Below, piece by piece: positions 1-7,674 of a DNA stretch of 64,000 nt; position 1 is the stretch's first letter, and every line of letters begins with the position of its first letter. A program made the translations under genes and the position numbers. The stretch covers positions 1 to 64,000 of the forward strand of contig NZ_NKHG01000051.1 of the NCBI RefSeq assembly GCF_002744245.1, written 5' to 3'. This stretch comes from Bacillus pumilus (GTDB lineage Bacteria > Bacillota > Bacilli > Bacillales > Bacillaceae). Under the pieces are notes generated by a model that saw nothing but the letters and a program-made list of their open reading frames with translations, ran no database searches and was not told where the DNA came from.

Positions 1-27
1 CTACCTAATCATATTAGGTAGTTTTTT
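1..27 (+). terminator. Rho-independent terminator of a gene upstream of the window
   Basis: A 9-bp inverted repeat (CTACCTAAT / ATTAGGTAG) with a 3-nt loop is followed by a run of T. It ends a transcript from outside the window and so isolates the downstream PTS operon. Confidence 0.75.
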
Positions 28-71
28 GAGTCTAAAGACTCAAAATGATTGAAAATTTTATCGATTTTAGC

Positions 72-99
72 TTGACACAAAGTTGACACATCATATAAA
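72..99 (+). promoter_or_regulatory. Probable sigma-A promoter of the DRL/PTS operon
   Basis: TTGACA at 72-77 and TATAAA at 94-99 are separated by 16 bp. A second TTGACA lies at 83-88 but has no good -10 at the right distance. Transcription would start near 105, just before the operator-like palindromes. Confidence 0.55.
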
Positions 100-108
100 C
101 TAAATTCA

Positions 109-178
109 TAACAAATGATAAATAAAATAACAAATGTTACAAGAAACAGATTTTTGTTAATTTTTATAACATTTGTTA
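109..178. promoter_or_regulatory. Three operator-like palindromes
   Basis: TAACAAATGATA (109-120), TAACAAATGTTA (128-139) and TAACATTTGTTA (167-178) are copies of one near-palindromic 12-mer, the last being the exact reverse complement of the second. A half site TTTGTTA lies at 153-159. The array sits just downstream of the predicted promoter, which suits repression by a roadblock. The cognate regulator is not in the window. Confidence 0.5.
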
Positions 179-242
179 AAAGTTTCAGATTATTTTTCTA
201 GCAATCTATTGTGAAGCAAGAAAACCCGAAAGGATGATTTAG

Positions 243-1487
243 ATGTCAATCTATCAACAGTTGTTAGCACGAGAACGCAGTGGAGATCCGATCAAAGTAG
301 GGATTATCGGAGCAGGCCAAATGGGGTTTGGACTCATCTCACAAATTTCTAACATTCCAGGCATGATTGTAGCAGGTGTTTGTGATATTCACCTTGATGC
401 AGCTGAGAAGGCAGCGAATTTTTACAAACAGCATGCGAAGCCTCATCAAATGGTCGTCACAAATGATTACAGAGAAGTGATTCAATCAGATGTCGTGGAA
501 GTCGTTGTGGATGCAACAGGTGTTCCAGAGGTCGGAGCAAACATATCTTTGGAAGCGCTTAATTCCAAAAAACATCTCGTTCTTTTAAATGTCGAAGTCG
601 ATATTACAATCGGTTTGGTGATGCATAAATTATTCACGAATGCAGGACTTATTTACTCTGGATCAGCTGGAGACGAACCAGCCGCGACGCTAGAATTATA
701 TGAATTTGCGAAAACAATGGGACTTGAAGTATTAGTTGCTGGGAAAGGTAAAAACAATCCATTCTTTCCGGAAGCAAATCCAGATACGTGTAAAGCAGAG
801 GCAGATAGTAAACATATGAGTGCGCATATGCTGGCTGCGTTCCAAGATGGAACAAAAACAATGGCAGAAATGAACTTATTGAGTAATGCGACAGGGCTTT
901 TGCCAGATAAAGTGGGCATGCACGGAGTAGAAGCGAATTTAGAGAATGTAGCAGATAAATTGAATCAAAAGCAACAGGGCGGTGTGCTGGATAACTTCGG
1001 AGTCGTTGAATATGTAAATGGACTTGCACCAGGGGTCTTTGTCATCGTCAAAAGTGAGCTTAAGCCAGTAGATGAAGAGCTTCGTTACTTAAAAGTTGGA
1101 AAAGGTCCTCACTACACGCTTTATCGTCCGTTCCACTTAGCGAGTCTTGAAACACCAGTCACGATCGCAAAAGCAGTCTTACAGCATGATTCTTCTATCC
1201 ATCCAATTGGTGTACCAGTTTCAGAAACGGTAGCTGTTGCGAAAAGAGATATTAAAGCAGGAGAAACACTTGACGGAATTGGTGGTTACTCCGTAAGAGG
1301 TGTACTTGAAACGCATCAAGACATGAAAACGAATGGTCACATTCCAATTGGCTTAATCAGCGGAAAAGTAGTAGCGAAAAAAGATATCAAATTAGGACAA
1401 TTCCTATCTCATGATGATGTCGAACTTGATTCAAACACAACGGTCTGGAAGCTGCGTTCATTACAAGATCACTTATTTCAATCATAA
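243..1487 (+). CDS. NAD(P)-dependent oxidoreductase with C-terminal SAF domain, DRL (DXR-like) family
   Basis: The protein has 414 residues. A Rossmann glycine motif (VGIIGAGQMGFG) lies near residue 20 in a homoserine-dehydrogenase-like NAD-binding domain. A middle catalytic domain follows, and an SAF-type domain covers roughly residues 328-400, with two KDIK/RDIK-type segments. This architecture is that of the DXR-like (DRL) family, whose Brucella member is known to convert 1-deoxyxylulose 5-phosphate to methylerythritol 4-phosphate; many relatives are uncharacterised. The start has AAAGG at 229-233. It is the first gene of an operon with a glucitol-type PTS, 12 bp before gutM, so I infer that it acts on the phosphorylated polyol the PTS delivers. 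Homoserine dehydrogenase is unlikely from the SAF domain and context. The fold is confident, the substrate unknown. Confidence 0.8.
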   Translation: MSIYQQLLARERSGDPIKVGIIGAGQMGFGLISQISNIPGMIVAGVCDIHLDAAEKAANFYKQHAKPHQMVVTNDYREVIQSDVVEVVVDATGVPEVGANISLEALNSKKHLVLLNVEVDITIGLVMHKLFTNAGLIYSGSAGDEPAATLELYEFAKTMGLEVLVAGKGKNNPFFPEANPDTCKAEADSKHMSAHMLAAFQDGTKTMAEMNLLSNATGLLPDKVGMHGVEANLENVADKLNQKQQGGVLDNFGVVEYVNGLAPGVFVIVKSELKPVDEELRYLKVGKGPHYTLYRPFHLASLETPVTIAKAVLQHDSSIHPIGVPVSETVAVAKRDIKAGETLDGIGGYSVRGVLETHQDMKTNGHIPIGLISGKVVAKKDIKLGQFLSHDDVELDSNTTVWKLRSLQDHLFQS

Positions 1488-1499
1488 GGACGTGAGGCT

Positions 1500-1931
1500 A
1501 TGGAAAAATTAGCAATCGTACTTTGTATCATTCTCATTGTGCAGTATGGCTTATCGTTTATTCAAATCAAGTACTACCGTAAAAGCATGGATACACTCAT
1601 TGATGACTACAAAGGGAAGCAGGGCTATCACTTGTTTTCAGGAATGGAGCGGCGCAAATTTGGTCCTGGGGCCATTGCGCTCATCATTGTGGATGAATCG
1701 TATATCATTCAAAAATGTCATGTGCTTGGCGGGGTCTCGATCTTATCTAAATTTAAGGAAGTTCCTTCATATGAAGGAAAGCATGTAGGTGCTGTATTAG
1801 ACGAGCATCATCTGATGAAGCAAACGTTGAAAAAGCGCAAAAAAGGACCAGCTGTCATGCAAGCACTCTCTATGGCAGCTGAGCAGGCGCTTGTCTCGAT
1901 TTCGAAAAAAAATATAACAAATGTGAACTAA
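1500..1931 (+). CDS. gutM: GutM family glucitol operon activator-like protein
   Basis: The protein has 143 residues. It starts with one hydrophobic segment (about residues 4-22), followed by a basic, mostly soluble domain that contains GPGAIALIIVDE. This matches the GutM/SrlM family, which in enterobacteria activates the sorbitol operon together with the repressor GutR. Its biochemical role in Firmicutes is poorly known. It lies between the DRL oxidoreductase and the PTS EIIC gene with tight spacing and its own Shine-Dalgarno (AAGGACGTGAGG). No gutR-like gene is visible. It may be a membrane-linked partner of the permease rather than a DNA-binding protein; that is inference. Confidence 0.75.
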   Translation: MEKLAIVLCIILIVQYGLSFIQIKYYRKSMDTLIDDYKGKQGYHLFSGMERRKFGPGAIALIIVDESYIIQKCHVLGGVSILSKFKEVPSYEGKHVGAVLDEHHLMKQTLKKRKKGPAVMQALSMAAEQALVSISKKNITNVN

Positions 1932-1949
1932 AGAAAGGGGAGATGAAAC

Positions 1950-2480
1950 ATGGAATGGATTCAATGGTTTGGAGAGCACTTTATTGGAATGTTTGAAGCC
2001 GGCGGAAAGCAATTCATGGGTCTTATTACAGGTATCGTTCCAACGCTTGTTGTGCTACTTACTTTCACCTATGCTGTCATGAAGTTTATTGGAGAAGAGC
2101 GAGTGAATAGAGCGATCCAGTTTGCAGCAAAATATACCATTTTGCGCTACACGTTAATGCCGATTTTATCCGTTCTTATTTTGACAAACCCAATGGCTTA
2201 TACGTTTGGCCGCTTCTTACCTGAAAAACAAAAACCAGCATTCTATGATTCAGCTGTTTCATTTGTTCATCCGGTGACATCCCTGTTCCCGTATGCCAAC
2301 GCAGGAGAACTGTTTGTCTACCTAGGAATTGCTAACGGGATTAAAGAAGCTGGATATTCCATGTCAGAGCTTGCTGTTCGTTACTTCTTAGTCGGGATTG
2401 TCGTCATTTTACTTCGCGGAATCATTACAGAATGGATCACAAAATACTTAGCAGGAAAAATGAAAGCGAATTCACAATAG
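1950..2480 (+). CDS. srlA: PTS glucitol/sorbitol-type transporter subunit EIIC
   Basis: The protein has 176 residues and several hydrophobic membrane segments, for example around residues 25-45, 60-85 and 145-165. It contains the family's typical [20 protein letters not shown] region. It is the small EIIC half of the split glucitol permease (E. coli SrlA is a similar length) and pairs with the EIIBC protein encoded next to form the membrane channel. A strong Shine-Dalgarno (AGAAAGGGGAG) precedes the ATG. The gene lies 18 bp after gutM and 13 bp before srlE. The transported polyol cannot be read from the sequence. Confidence 0.88.
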   Translation: MEWIQWFGEHFIGMFEAGGKQFMGLITGIVPTLVVLLTFTYAVMKFIGEERVNRAIQFAAKYTILRYTLMPILSVLILTNPMAYTFGRFLPEKQKPAFYDSAVSFVHPVTSLFPYANAGELFVYLGIANGIKEAGYSMSELAVRYFLVGIVVILLRGIITEWITKYLAGKMKANSQ

Positions 2481-2493
2481 GGGAGGGTTAGAC

Positions 2494-3504
2494 ATGACAA
2501 ACCACAAAGTATTTGTAGCAAAAGGTGCTGGCGGATGGGGAACTGGCTTAGAGCTTGAACCAACCGGTAAAAGAAGAAAGGTTGTTTCCATTACAGGGGG
2601 AGGCATTCACCCAGTTGCACGTAAAATTGCAGAAATGACAGGGACAGAAGCATGTGATGGCTTTAAAAATTCCATTCCAGAAGATGAAATGATGTGTGTT
2701 GTCATTGACTGCGGAGGAACTGCACGAATTGGACTTTATCCGATGAAGCGTATTCCAACTGTAGATGTTTTGGCATCCTCTCCTTCTGGACCGCTTGCAA
2801 AACATATTACAGAGGATATCTTCGTATCAGGCGTAACGGAAAAAGATATTTCCTTTGCGGAAGCATCTGATGGTGAAGCGAAAGCAGAAGGTCAAGAAAG
2901 CAGTGAGTCGATTGACAAAGAGAATTTCAAAGAAACCTATTCCAAGCTAAAAGAAGAAAATATCGAACGTCAGGAAAAAGGTAATTTCCTCATGAGATTC
3001 TCAAGAGGAATTGGGAAAGTAACCGGCACGTTCTATCAAGCTGGTCGTGATTCTGTTGATATGCTTTTGAAAAACATTATTCCATTCATGGCATTTGTCA
3101 GTATGTTAATTGGAATTATCAATTATACAAAAATCGGGGATTTAATCGCCCATTTCCTATCACCTTTGGCAGGATCTCTATGGGGGCTCTTACTGCTCGT
3201 TGTGGTCTGTACACTGCCATTCCTATCACCTGTCTTAGGACCGGGTGCAGTTATTGCACAAGTCATCGGTGTACTGATTGGTAGTCAAATTGCACTAGGT
3301 AACATTCCGCCTCAATTTGCACTTCCTGCACTATTTGCCATCAACGGTCAAGTAGGGTGTGACTTTATTCCAGTTGGGCTATCACTTGGTGAAGCGAAGC
3401 CGGAAACGGTACAATATGGGGTACCTGCTGTTTTGTATAGCCGTCTCATTACAGGGGTTCTATCTGTTGTGATCGCATATGTTGCAAGCTTCGGTATGTA
3501 TTAA
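2494..3504 (+). CDS. srlE: PTS glucitol/sorbitol-type transporter subunit EIIBC
   Basis: The protein has 336 residues. The N-terminal EIIB domain (about 1-130) carries the phospho-acceptor cysteine in [15 protein letters not shown] and the conserved [20 protein letters not shown] stretch. An acidic linker (about 130-165) leads to a membrane domain with several transmembrane segments from about residue 190 to the end. EIIB takes phosphate from EIIA and hands it to the incoming polyol. The linker ([19 protein letters not shown]) looks flexible. The active-site cysteine is intact, so the permease is predicted to be functional. Confidence 0.9.
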   Translation: MTNHKVFVAKGAGGWGTGLELEPTGKRRKVVSITGGGIHPVARKIAEMTGTEACDGFKNSIPEDEMMCVVIDCGGTARIGLYPMKRIPTVDVLASSPSGPLAKHITEDIFVSGVTEKDISFAEASDGEAKAEGQESSESIDKENFKETYSKLKEENIERQEKGNFLMRFSRGIGKVTGTFYQAGRDSVDMLLKNIIPFMAFVSMLIGIINYTKIGDLIAHFLSPLAGSLWGLLLLVVVCTLPFLSPVLGPGAVIAQVIGVLIGSQIALGNIPPQFALPALFAINGQVGCDFIPVGLSLGEAKPETVQYGVPAVLYSRLITGVLSVVIAYVASFGMY

Positions 3505-3530
3505 ACGTATTAAAGGAGGAATCGAAATAC

Positions 3531-3887
3531 ATGGTGACACAATCTGTTGTAAAAGAAATTGGGATTTTAGTCCCGCAGTTTAAAGAAGATAAGCTGATTG
3601 TTTTATTTGGACCAGCAGCGCCGCAGGAATTAAAGGACATGTCCGTTATTCATGAGTTCGAACATTTAGAAGAAGAGCCGCTCAAACTAGGCGGAACCAT
3701 TCAAGTGGGCGATCAAACTTATACGATCACAGCACTCGGCAATAAAGCAAATGACAACTTTAAAGAGCTCGGCCATATTTCGATCTACTTCCAAGAGCCG
3801 TTTGATGATGTATTACCGGGAGCTGTTTTTGCATCCCCGCACACGTTTCCTGATATAAAAGAAGGCGTACGTATAGAAATCTCTTAA
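3531..3887 (+). CDS. srlB: PTS glucitol/sorbitol-type subunit EIIA
   Basis: The 118-residue soluble protein receives phosphate from HPr and passes it to the EIIB domain of SrlE. The C-terminal part (TITALGNKANDNFKELGHIS) is the most conserved signature of the GutA family. A histidine in DMSVIHEFEHL is the likely phosphorylation site. The start has an ideal TAAAGGAGG. The gene is the last of the operon and is followed directly by a terminator. No sorbitol-6-phosphate dehydrogenase follows, unlike the enterobacterial operon. Confidence 0.87.
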   Translation: MVTQSVVKEIGILVPQFKEDKLIVLFGPAAPQELKDMSVIHEFEHLEEEPLKLGGTIQVGDQTYTITALGNKANDNFKELGHISIYFQEPFDDVLPGAVFASPHTFPDIKEGVRIEIS

Positions 3888-3895
3888 GAGATCAG

Positions 3896-3927
3896 AAAAG
3901 CTGTTCCTAAAAAGGAGCAGCTTTTTT
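3896..3927 (+). terminator. Terminator of the DRL/PTS operon
   Basis: A 12-bp stem (AAAAGCTGTTCC with GGAGCAGCTTTT, one G-U pair) with a 6-nt loop runs into six T. It closes the operon right after srlB. Confidence 0.85.
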
Positions 3928-4016
3928 ATGTGAGGTTTACCGAAAGAAGTATTTACGATATGCTGTAGACATTCATTATTTGTATATTCAGAATTTTTAT
4001 TCAGGGGGAAATGGTT

Positions 4017-4793
4017 GTGTCACTTGACTTGAAGGATGTTTCTTTAAAAAGAAATGGGAAATGGCTACTGCATTCTGTCGACTGGGGGGTGAAAAAGCAG
4101 GAACACTGGGTGCTTTATGGATTAAATGGTGCGGGGAAAACCGCTTTATTAAATATGCTGTGCTCATATTACTTTCCAACGTCAGGTGAGATGACAGTGT
4201 TAGGGCATGTCTTTGGAAAGGAGGCTCTTGGAGAGAAGCTGAGAAAGAAAATTGGCCTCATCTCTGCAGGTCTTGAAAAGAAGCTGCATAGAGAAGACAA
4301 TGCATTTGAAATTGTCCTTAGCGGCGCTTTTGCTTCCATAGGACTTTATGAAACACCGACAGAAGCTATGAGGGAGAAGGCGATTGATCTATTAAAAGCG
4401 TTCGGGTCATTCAAATATGCCAATCGCACATATGAAACCCTCTCACAAGGAGAGAAGCAAAAAGTTTTGATCGCAAGGGCTTTAATGAATGATCCGCAGC
4501 TCTTGATCTTAGATGAACCCGTTACGGGACTTGATTTTTTAGCAAGAGAACAGGTGCTGGAGACCATCTCATTGATTGCATCAAAGCCTGATGCGCCCAC
4601 TATGCTCTATACGACCCATCACGCAGAAGAGATTCTACCGGTTTTTCAGCACACCTTATTATTAAAAGAAGGGGCAGTTTTTTGTAAAGGGGAGACAAAG
4701 CAGATGATGACAAGCGACTTGCTTTCTTCCTTTTTTGAAACTCCGGTTGAAGTCATGTGGAGGAATGGACGTCCTCACTTAAGTAAATTGTAG
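4017..4793 (+). CDS. ylmA: ABC transporter ATP-binding protein YlmA
   Basis: From the GTG at 4017 the protein has 258 residues. It has a Walker A (GLNGAGKTA), signature motif (LSQGEKQKV), Walker B (LLILDEP) and H-loop (TTHHAEE), so it is a single complete nucleotide-binding domain of the PhnC/MntB-like type. No membrane partner is adjacent, so its role is unknown, as for B. subtilis YlmA. I prefer GTG 4017 over ATG 4011, because AGGGGG at 4003-4008 is 8 bp from the former and only 2 bp from the latter. In B. subtilis ylmA follows sigG; here the PTS operon lies directly upstream. Confidence 0.8.
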   Translation: MSLDLKDVSLKRNGKWLLHSVDWGVKKQEHWVLYGLNGAGKTALLNMLCSYYFPTSGEMTVLGHVFGKEALGEKLRKKIGLISAGLEKKLHREDNAFEIVLSGAFASIGLYETPTEAMREKAIDLLKAFGSFKYANRTYETLSQGEKQKVLIARALMNDPQLLILDEPVTGLDFLAREQVLETISLIASKPDAPTMLYTTHHAEEILPVFQHTLLLKEGAVFCKGETKQMMTSDLLSSFFETPVEVMWRNGRPHLSKL

Positions 4794-4872
4794 ATAAGAG
4801 AAACTATTGGTCTGCGTCCCTGCTTTTCCATCATACATATTATAGTAGAAAACGAAAGGCGGGGAAGGAAAG

Positions 4873-5109
4873 ATGATCAGTATTTCTGAATTTCAAATCA
4901 AGGATGTTGTCGATGTGTCCAACGGAAAAAAACTTGGCACAATTGGTGACATAGATATTAATGTCACGAGCGGTAAAATACAAGCGATTATTATAGGCGG
5001 CACAGGTAAAATGATGGGATTTTTCGGAAAAGAAGAGGAAATGATCGTCCCATGGCGAAATATAGTAAAAATTGGCGAAGATGTGATACTTGTCCGGTTA
5101 TCTTCTTAA
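4873..5109 (+). CDS. ylmC: YlmC/YmxH family PRC-barrel sporulation protein
   Basis: A 78-residue protein covering a single PRC-barrel fold (residues about 3-77, with DVVDVSNGKKLGTIGDIDI). Members of the YlmC/YmxH family are associated with sporulation in Bacillus, but no molecular activity is known. A strong GGCGGGGAAGGAAAG precedes the ATG. About 230 bp separate it from ylmD, so it is probably transcribed on its own. Confidence 0.8.
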   Translation: MISISEFQIKDVVDVSNGKKLGTIGDIDINVTSGKIQAIIIGGTGKMMGFFGKEEEMIVPWRNIVKIGEDVILVRLSS

Positions 5110-5285
5110 TTCATACAATCCCTCTATCAATATTTCCTTATAACCTGCTCTCCATTCTCAGCAAACAATGTCTTTTTCGGGTAAAAAGATTACGTTTTCA
5201 TATCAATTTGAAAAAAAACCTGTAGAAAGGGCACATTTGAGTGTAATATTTAATGAATCCCACTAACTGTCTATGCGTGTCTTGT

Positions 5286-5293
5286 GGTAAAAT
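5286..5293 (+). promoter_or_regulatory. Possible extended -10 promoter of ylmD
   Basis: TGGTAAAAT has the form of an extended -10 (TGn plus TAAAAT at 5288-5293). I see no convincing -35. It is the only promoter-like element in the roughly 230-bp gap after ylmC; otherwise that gap is AT-rich DNA with no other structure I can support. Confidence 0.35.
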
Positions 5294-5336
5294 AGGAGCG
5301 AAATAAAGAGAGATGAATGAAAGGTGGGAGGCAGCT

Positions 5337-6176
5337 TTGACACACAGATATGACCCCTTTCAGCAGAAATCACCTTATGCAATGACCATTCATGATTGGA
5401 CGAACATGACATGTTCTGGTAAAGAGGTATTGGCCGGATTTACGACAAAAAATGGCGGCTTTAGCCTTTCTCCATATCAATCAATGAACACTGGACTCCA
5501 TGTAGGAGATGATGCTTCTAGTGTCCAAATGAATCGTCAAGTCATAGCAGATGCTACTGCTGTGCCGCTCTCTAATTGGGTGTTTGCTGACCAAACACAC
5601 GAGGATCGCATAATGAAAGTCACAAAGGAGCAAAGAGGAAGAGGAAGTCTTCAGTATGATGAAGCACTCTCTAGAACAGACGGCTTATACACCTCTGAAC
5701 CAAACATCATGCTCGCTCTTTGTTTCGCTGACTGTGTTCCGCTTTATTTTCTAGCGCCGCAAAATGGATTGATTGGAACGGCTCATGCCGGCTGGAAAGG
5801 AACCGTCAAGCAAATTGGCGCCAACATGGTTGATGCATGGGTTAGCCAAGAAGGTGCCGAAGTCGATCAAATACAAGTCGTCATTGGACCATCAATTGGC
5901 AGCTGCTGCTACATAGTAGATGATGTTGTCATAAATCAAGTGAAAAACCTTCCTTTTTCAACAGAGGATGTGTATTCCGAGATTTCACAAGGACAATACA
6001 AAATTGACTTAAAAACATTAAACAAAAACGTATTGCTTCATGCGGGAATAAAAGAAGAAAATATTTATGTTAGCTCGATGTGCACAAGCTGCAGCGATCA
6101 GCTGTTCTTCTCACACCGGCGTGATCAAGGGAAAACAGGACGTATGATGTCTTTTGTTGGGTTTAAGGAGGCATAA
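5337..6176 (+). CDS. ylmD: YlmD, YfiH/LACC1 family purine nucleoside phosphorylase/oxidase
   Basis: From TTG 5337 the protein has 279 residues. It carries the family's metal and active-site residues in LCFADCVPL, GTAHAGWKGT and GPSIGSCCY. The YfiH/LACC1 family was long annotated as multicopper polyphenol oxidase and includes enzymes with adenosine deaminase and purine phosphorylase activity. I chose TTG 5337 because AGGTGGGAGG at 5322-5331 is 5 bp upstream; the earlier ATG at 5313 has no ribosome binding site. It heads the ylmD-divIVA cluster conserved next to ftsZ-type genes in Gram-positives. Confidence 0.85.
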   Translation: MTHRYDPFQQKSPYAMTIHDWTNMTCSGKEVLAGFTTKNGGFSLSPYQSMNTGLHVGDDASSVQMNRQVIADATAVPLSNWVFADQTHEDRIMKVTKEQRGRGSLQYDEALSRTDGLYTSEPNIMLALCFADCVPLYFLAPQNGLIGTAHAGWKGTVKQIGANMVDAWVSQEGAEVDQIQVVIGPSIGSCCYIVDDVVINQVKNLPFSTEDVYSEISQGQYKIDLKTLNKNVLLHAGIKEENIYVSSMCTSCSDQLFFSHRRDQGKTGRMMSFVGFKEA

Positions 6177-6182
6177 GTGTAA

Positions 6183-6872
6183 TTGAATGTACGAGAGAAT
6201 CTCAGACAAATAAATGAACAAATAAACGAAGCATGTAAAAGAGCAGGGAGAAATCCAGCTGATGTATCGGTCGTTGCTGTCACTAAATATGTCTCGATTG
6301 AACGAGCATTAGAAGCCAAGGAAGCCGGAATTTTGCACTTTGGAGAAAATCGTGACCAAGGATTACTTGAAAAACAGGCGGCCATAACCGATGAAAACAT
6401 TAGCTGGCACTTCATTGGCAGTTTACAGACGCGAAAAGTGAAATCTGTCATTCAAACAATTGACTACTTACATTCGCTCGACAGAATGTCCCTGGCAAAT
6501 GAAATTGAAAAAAGAGCGGATCACACGGTTCGCTGTTTTGTTCAGGTGAACACCTCTCTTGAGGAGTCAAAGCACGGCTTACAAAGCGAAGACGTGATTC
6601 CATTTGTCAAACAGCTTGCAGATTTCAAACACATTGAAATTGCTGGCCTGATGACGATGGCTCCATTTACAGATGATCAGGCTGTAATTCGAAACTGTTT
6701 TAACACATTAAAAAGCCTTCAACAAGAGGTCAAACATCTTAACCAAGTAAATGCACCTTGTCAGCATTTATCGATGGGCATGTCAAACGATTTTGAAATC
6801 GCAATTGAAGAAGGTGCGACATTTGTTCGGATTGGCTCTTCACTTGTTGGAAATGAAACAGGAGGTGCGTGA
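6183..6872 (+). CDS. ylmE: YggS/YlmE family pyridoxal phosphate homeostasis protein
   Basis: The protein has 229 residues and an alanine-racemase-like TIM-barrel fold. The PLP-binding lysine is in VAVTKYVS near residue 36, and HFGENRDQ and the C-terminal [21 protein letters not shown]-type phosphate-binding region are present. The family controls free PLP and amino-acid homeostasis rather than catalysing a known reaction. It starts at TTG 6183, directly after an in-frame stop, with AAGGAGG at 6165-6171 (11 bp away). It lies 6 bp after ylmD and ends 1 bp before sepF. Confidence 0.88.
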   Translation: MNVRENLRQINEQINEACKRAGRNPADVSVVAVTKYVSIERALEAKEAGILHFGENRDQGLLEKQAAITDENISWHFIGSLQTRKVKSVIQTIDYLHSLDRMSLANEIEKRADHTVRCFVQVNTSLEESKHGLQSEDVIPFVKQLADFKHIEIAGLMTMAPFTDDQAVIRNCFNTLKSLQQEVKHLNQVNAPCQHLSMGMSNDFEIAIEEGATFVRIGSSLVGNETGGA

Positions 6873-6873
6873 C

Positions 6874-7332
6874 ATGAGCATAAAAAATAAGTTTAAAAGC
6901 TTTTTCACACTCGACGATGAAGAGTATGAGTACGAATACATTGATGAAGAAAGAGAACCAGTACAAGAAGAAAAAGCAGCAAAAGACAAAGCGGCATTTC
7001 AAGAGCGTCCTCAGGCAGGAAAACAAAATGTCGTCAGCTTGCAAAGCGTGCAGAAATCCTCTAAAGTGGTGTTAAGTGAGCCGCGTGTTTATGCAGAGGC
7101 GCAAGAGATTGCAGACCACATTAAAAATAGACGTGCAGTCGTCGTGAATTTGCAGCGCATTCAGCATGATCAAGCAAAGCGAATCATCGACTTCTTAAGC
7201 GGAACGGTTTATGCAATCGGTGGAGACATTCAGCGTATTGGCTCGAATATATTCCTCTGCACACCTGATAATGTGGATGTATCTGGCACAATATCAGAGC
7301 TATTGACAGAGGAAGAACCTCAGAGGTGGTAA
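6874..7332 (+). CDS. sepF: Cell division protein SepF
   Basis: A 152-residue cytosolic division protein. It begins with a short amphipathic helix ([11 protein letters not shown]) that anchors it to the membrane. An acidic, tyrosine-rich linker follows, and the C-terminal dimerisation/FtsZ-binding domain (about 65-150) includes VVVNLQRI and [17 protein letters not shown]. SepF bundles FtsZ filaments and can replace FtsA. The ATG at 6874 follows GGAGGTGCG. The frame is open further upstream inside ylmE, but no ribosome binding site supports an earlier start. Confidence 0.93.
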   Translation: MSIKNKFKSFFTLDDEEYEYEYIDEEREPVQEEKAAKDKAAFQERPQAGKQNVVSLQSVQKSSKVVLSEPRVYAEAQEIADHIKNRRAVVVNLQRIQHDQAKRIIDFLSGTVYAIGGDIQRIGSNIFLCTPDNVDVSGTISELLTEEEPQRW

Positions 7333-7338
7333 ATCAAA

Positions 7339-7620
7339 GTGATACTATATTACATTTTTAAGATTTTAGGGGCTGCATTAACGATTTACTCATTCGCGAT
7401 TATCATTTACATCTTTATGTCATGGGTACCATCATCCAGAGAAACAACAATTGGCCGTTTTTTGGCATCCACTTGTGAACCGTATTTAGAACCGTTTCGT
7501 AAAATCATTCCGCCCATTGGCATGATCGACATCTCGCCAATTGTGGCCTTGCTTGTGATCCGTTTTGCATCATCATATGGACTAACAGGTCTTTATCAAA
7601 TGCTTGCCGGAATCATGTAA
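7339..7620 (+). CDS. ylmG: YggT family membrane protein YlmG
   Basis: A 93-residue membrane protein with two hydrophobic helices, about residues 2-30 and 64-90. Between them is the family motif ([14 protein letters not shown] ... EPFRKIIPP). YggT/YlmG proteins are linked to division and, in plastids, nucleoid distribution; no biochemical activity is established. It starts with GTG 6 bp after sepF. A terminator-like hairpin follows within 40 bp. Confidence 0.85.
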   Translation: MILYYIFKILGAALTIYSFAIIIYIFMSWVPSSRETTIGRFLASTCEPYLEPFRKIIPPIGMIDISPIVALLVIRFASSYGLTGLYQMLAGIM

Positions 7621-7630
7621 ACAGGCTGCC

Positions 7631-7657
7631 GGGCTTGGCATCTGCCAGGCTCTTTTA
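7631..7657 (+). terminator. Hairpin with T-run between ylmG and ylmH
   Basis: A 9-bp stem (GGGCTTGGC / GCCAGGCTC, two G-U pairs) with a 4-nt loop precedes TTTT. It could partially terminate the cluster transcript, lowering ylmH and divIVA relative to sepF, or act as an mRNA stabiliser. Confidence 0.5.
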
Positions 7658-7674
7658 CATAAAAGGGGAACAAA

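Noticed and set aside
649-1029. Open frames on the minus strand inside the DRL gene
   Set aside because: They lie wholly opposite a strongly supported gene, lack ribosome binding sites and show low-complexity, non-family sequence.
243-1487. Annotation as homoserine dehydrogenase or flagellar FlgA-like protein
   Set aside because: The NAD domain and the SAF domain separately resemble those families, but the combination is that of DRL proteins, and the context is a PTS operon.
5110-5336. Possible small RNA or regulatory RNA before ylmD
   Set aside because: I found only one weak extended -10 and no terminator, hairpin or conserved motif.
6751-6873. Longer N-terminus for SepF
   Set aside because: The frame is open inside ylmE but has no ribosome binding site; SepF begins with the membrane-binding helix at 6874.
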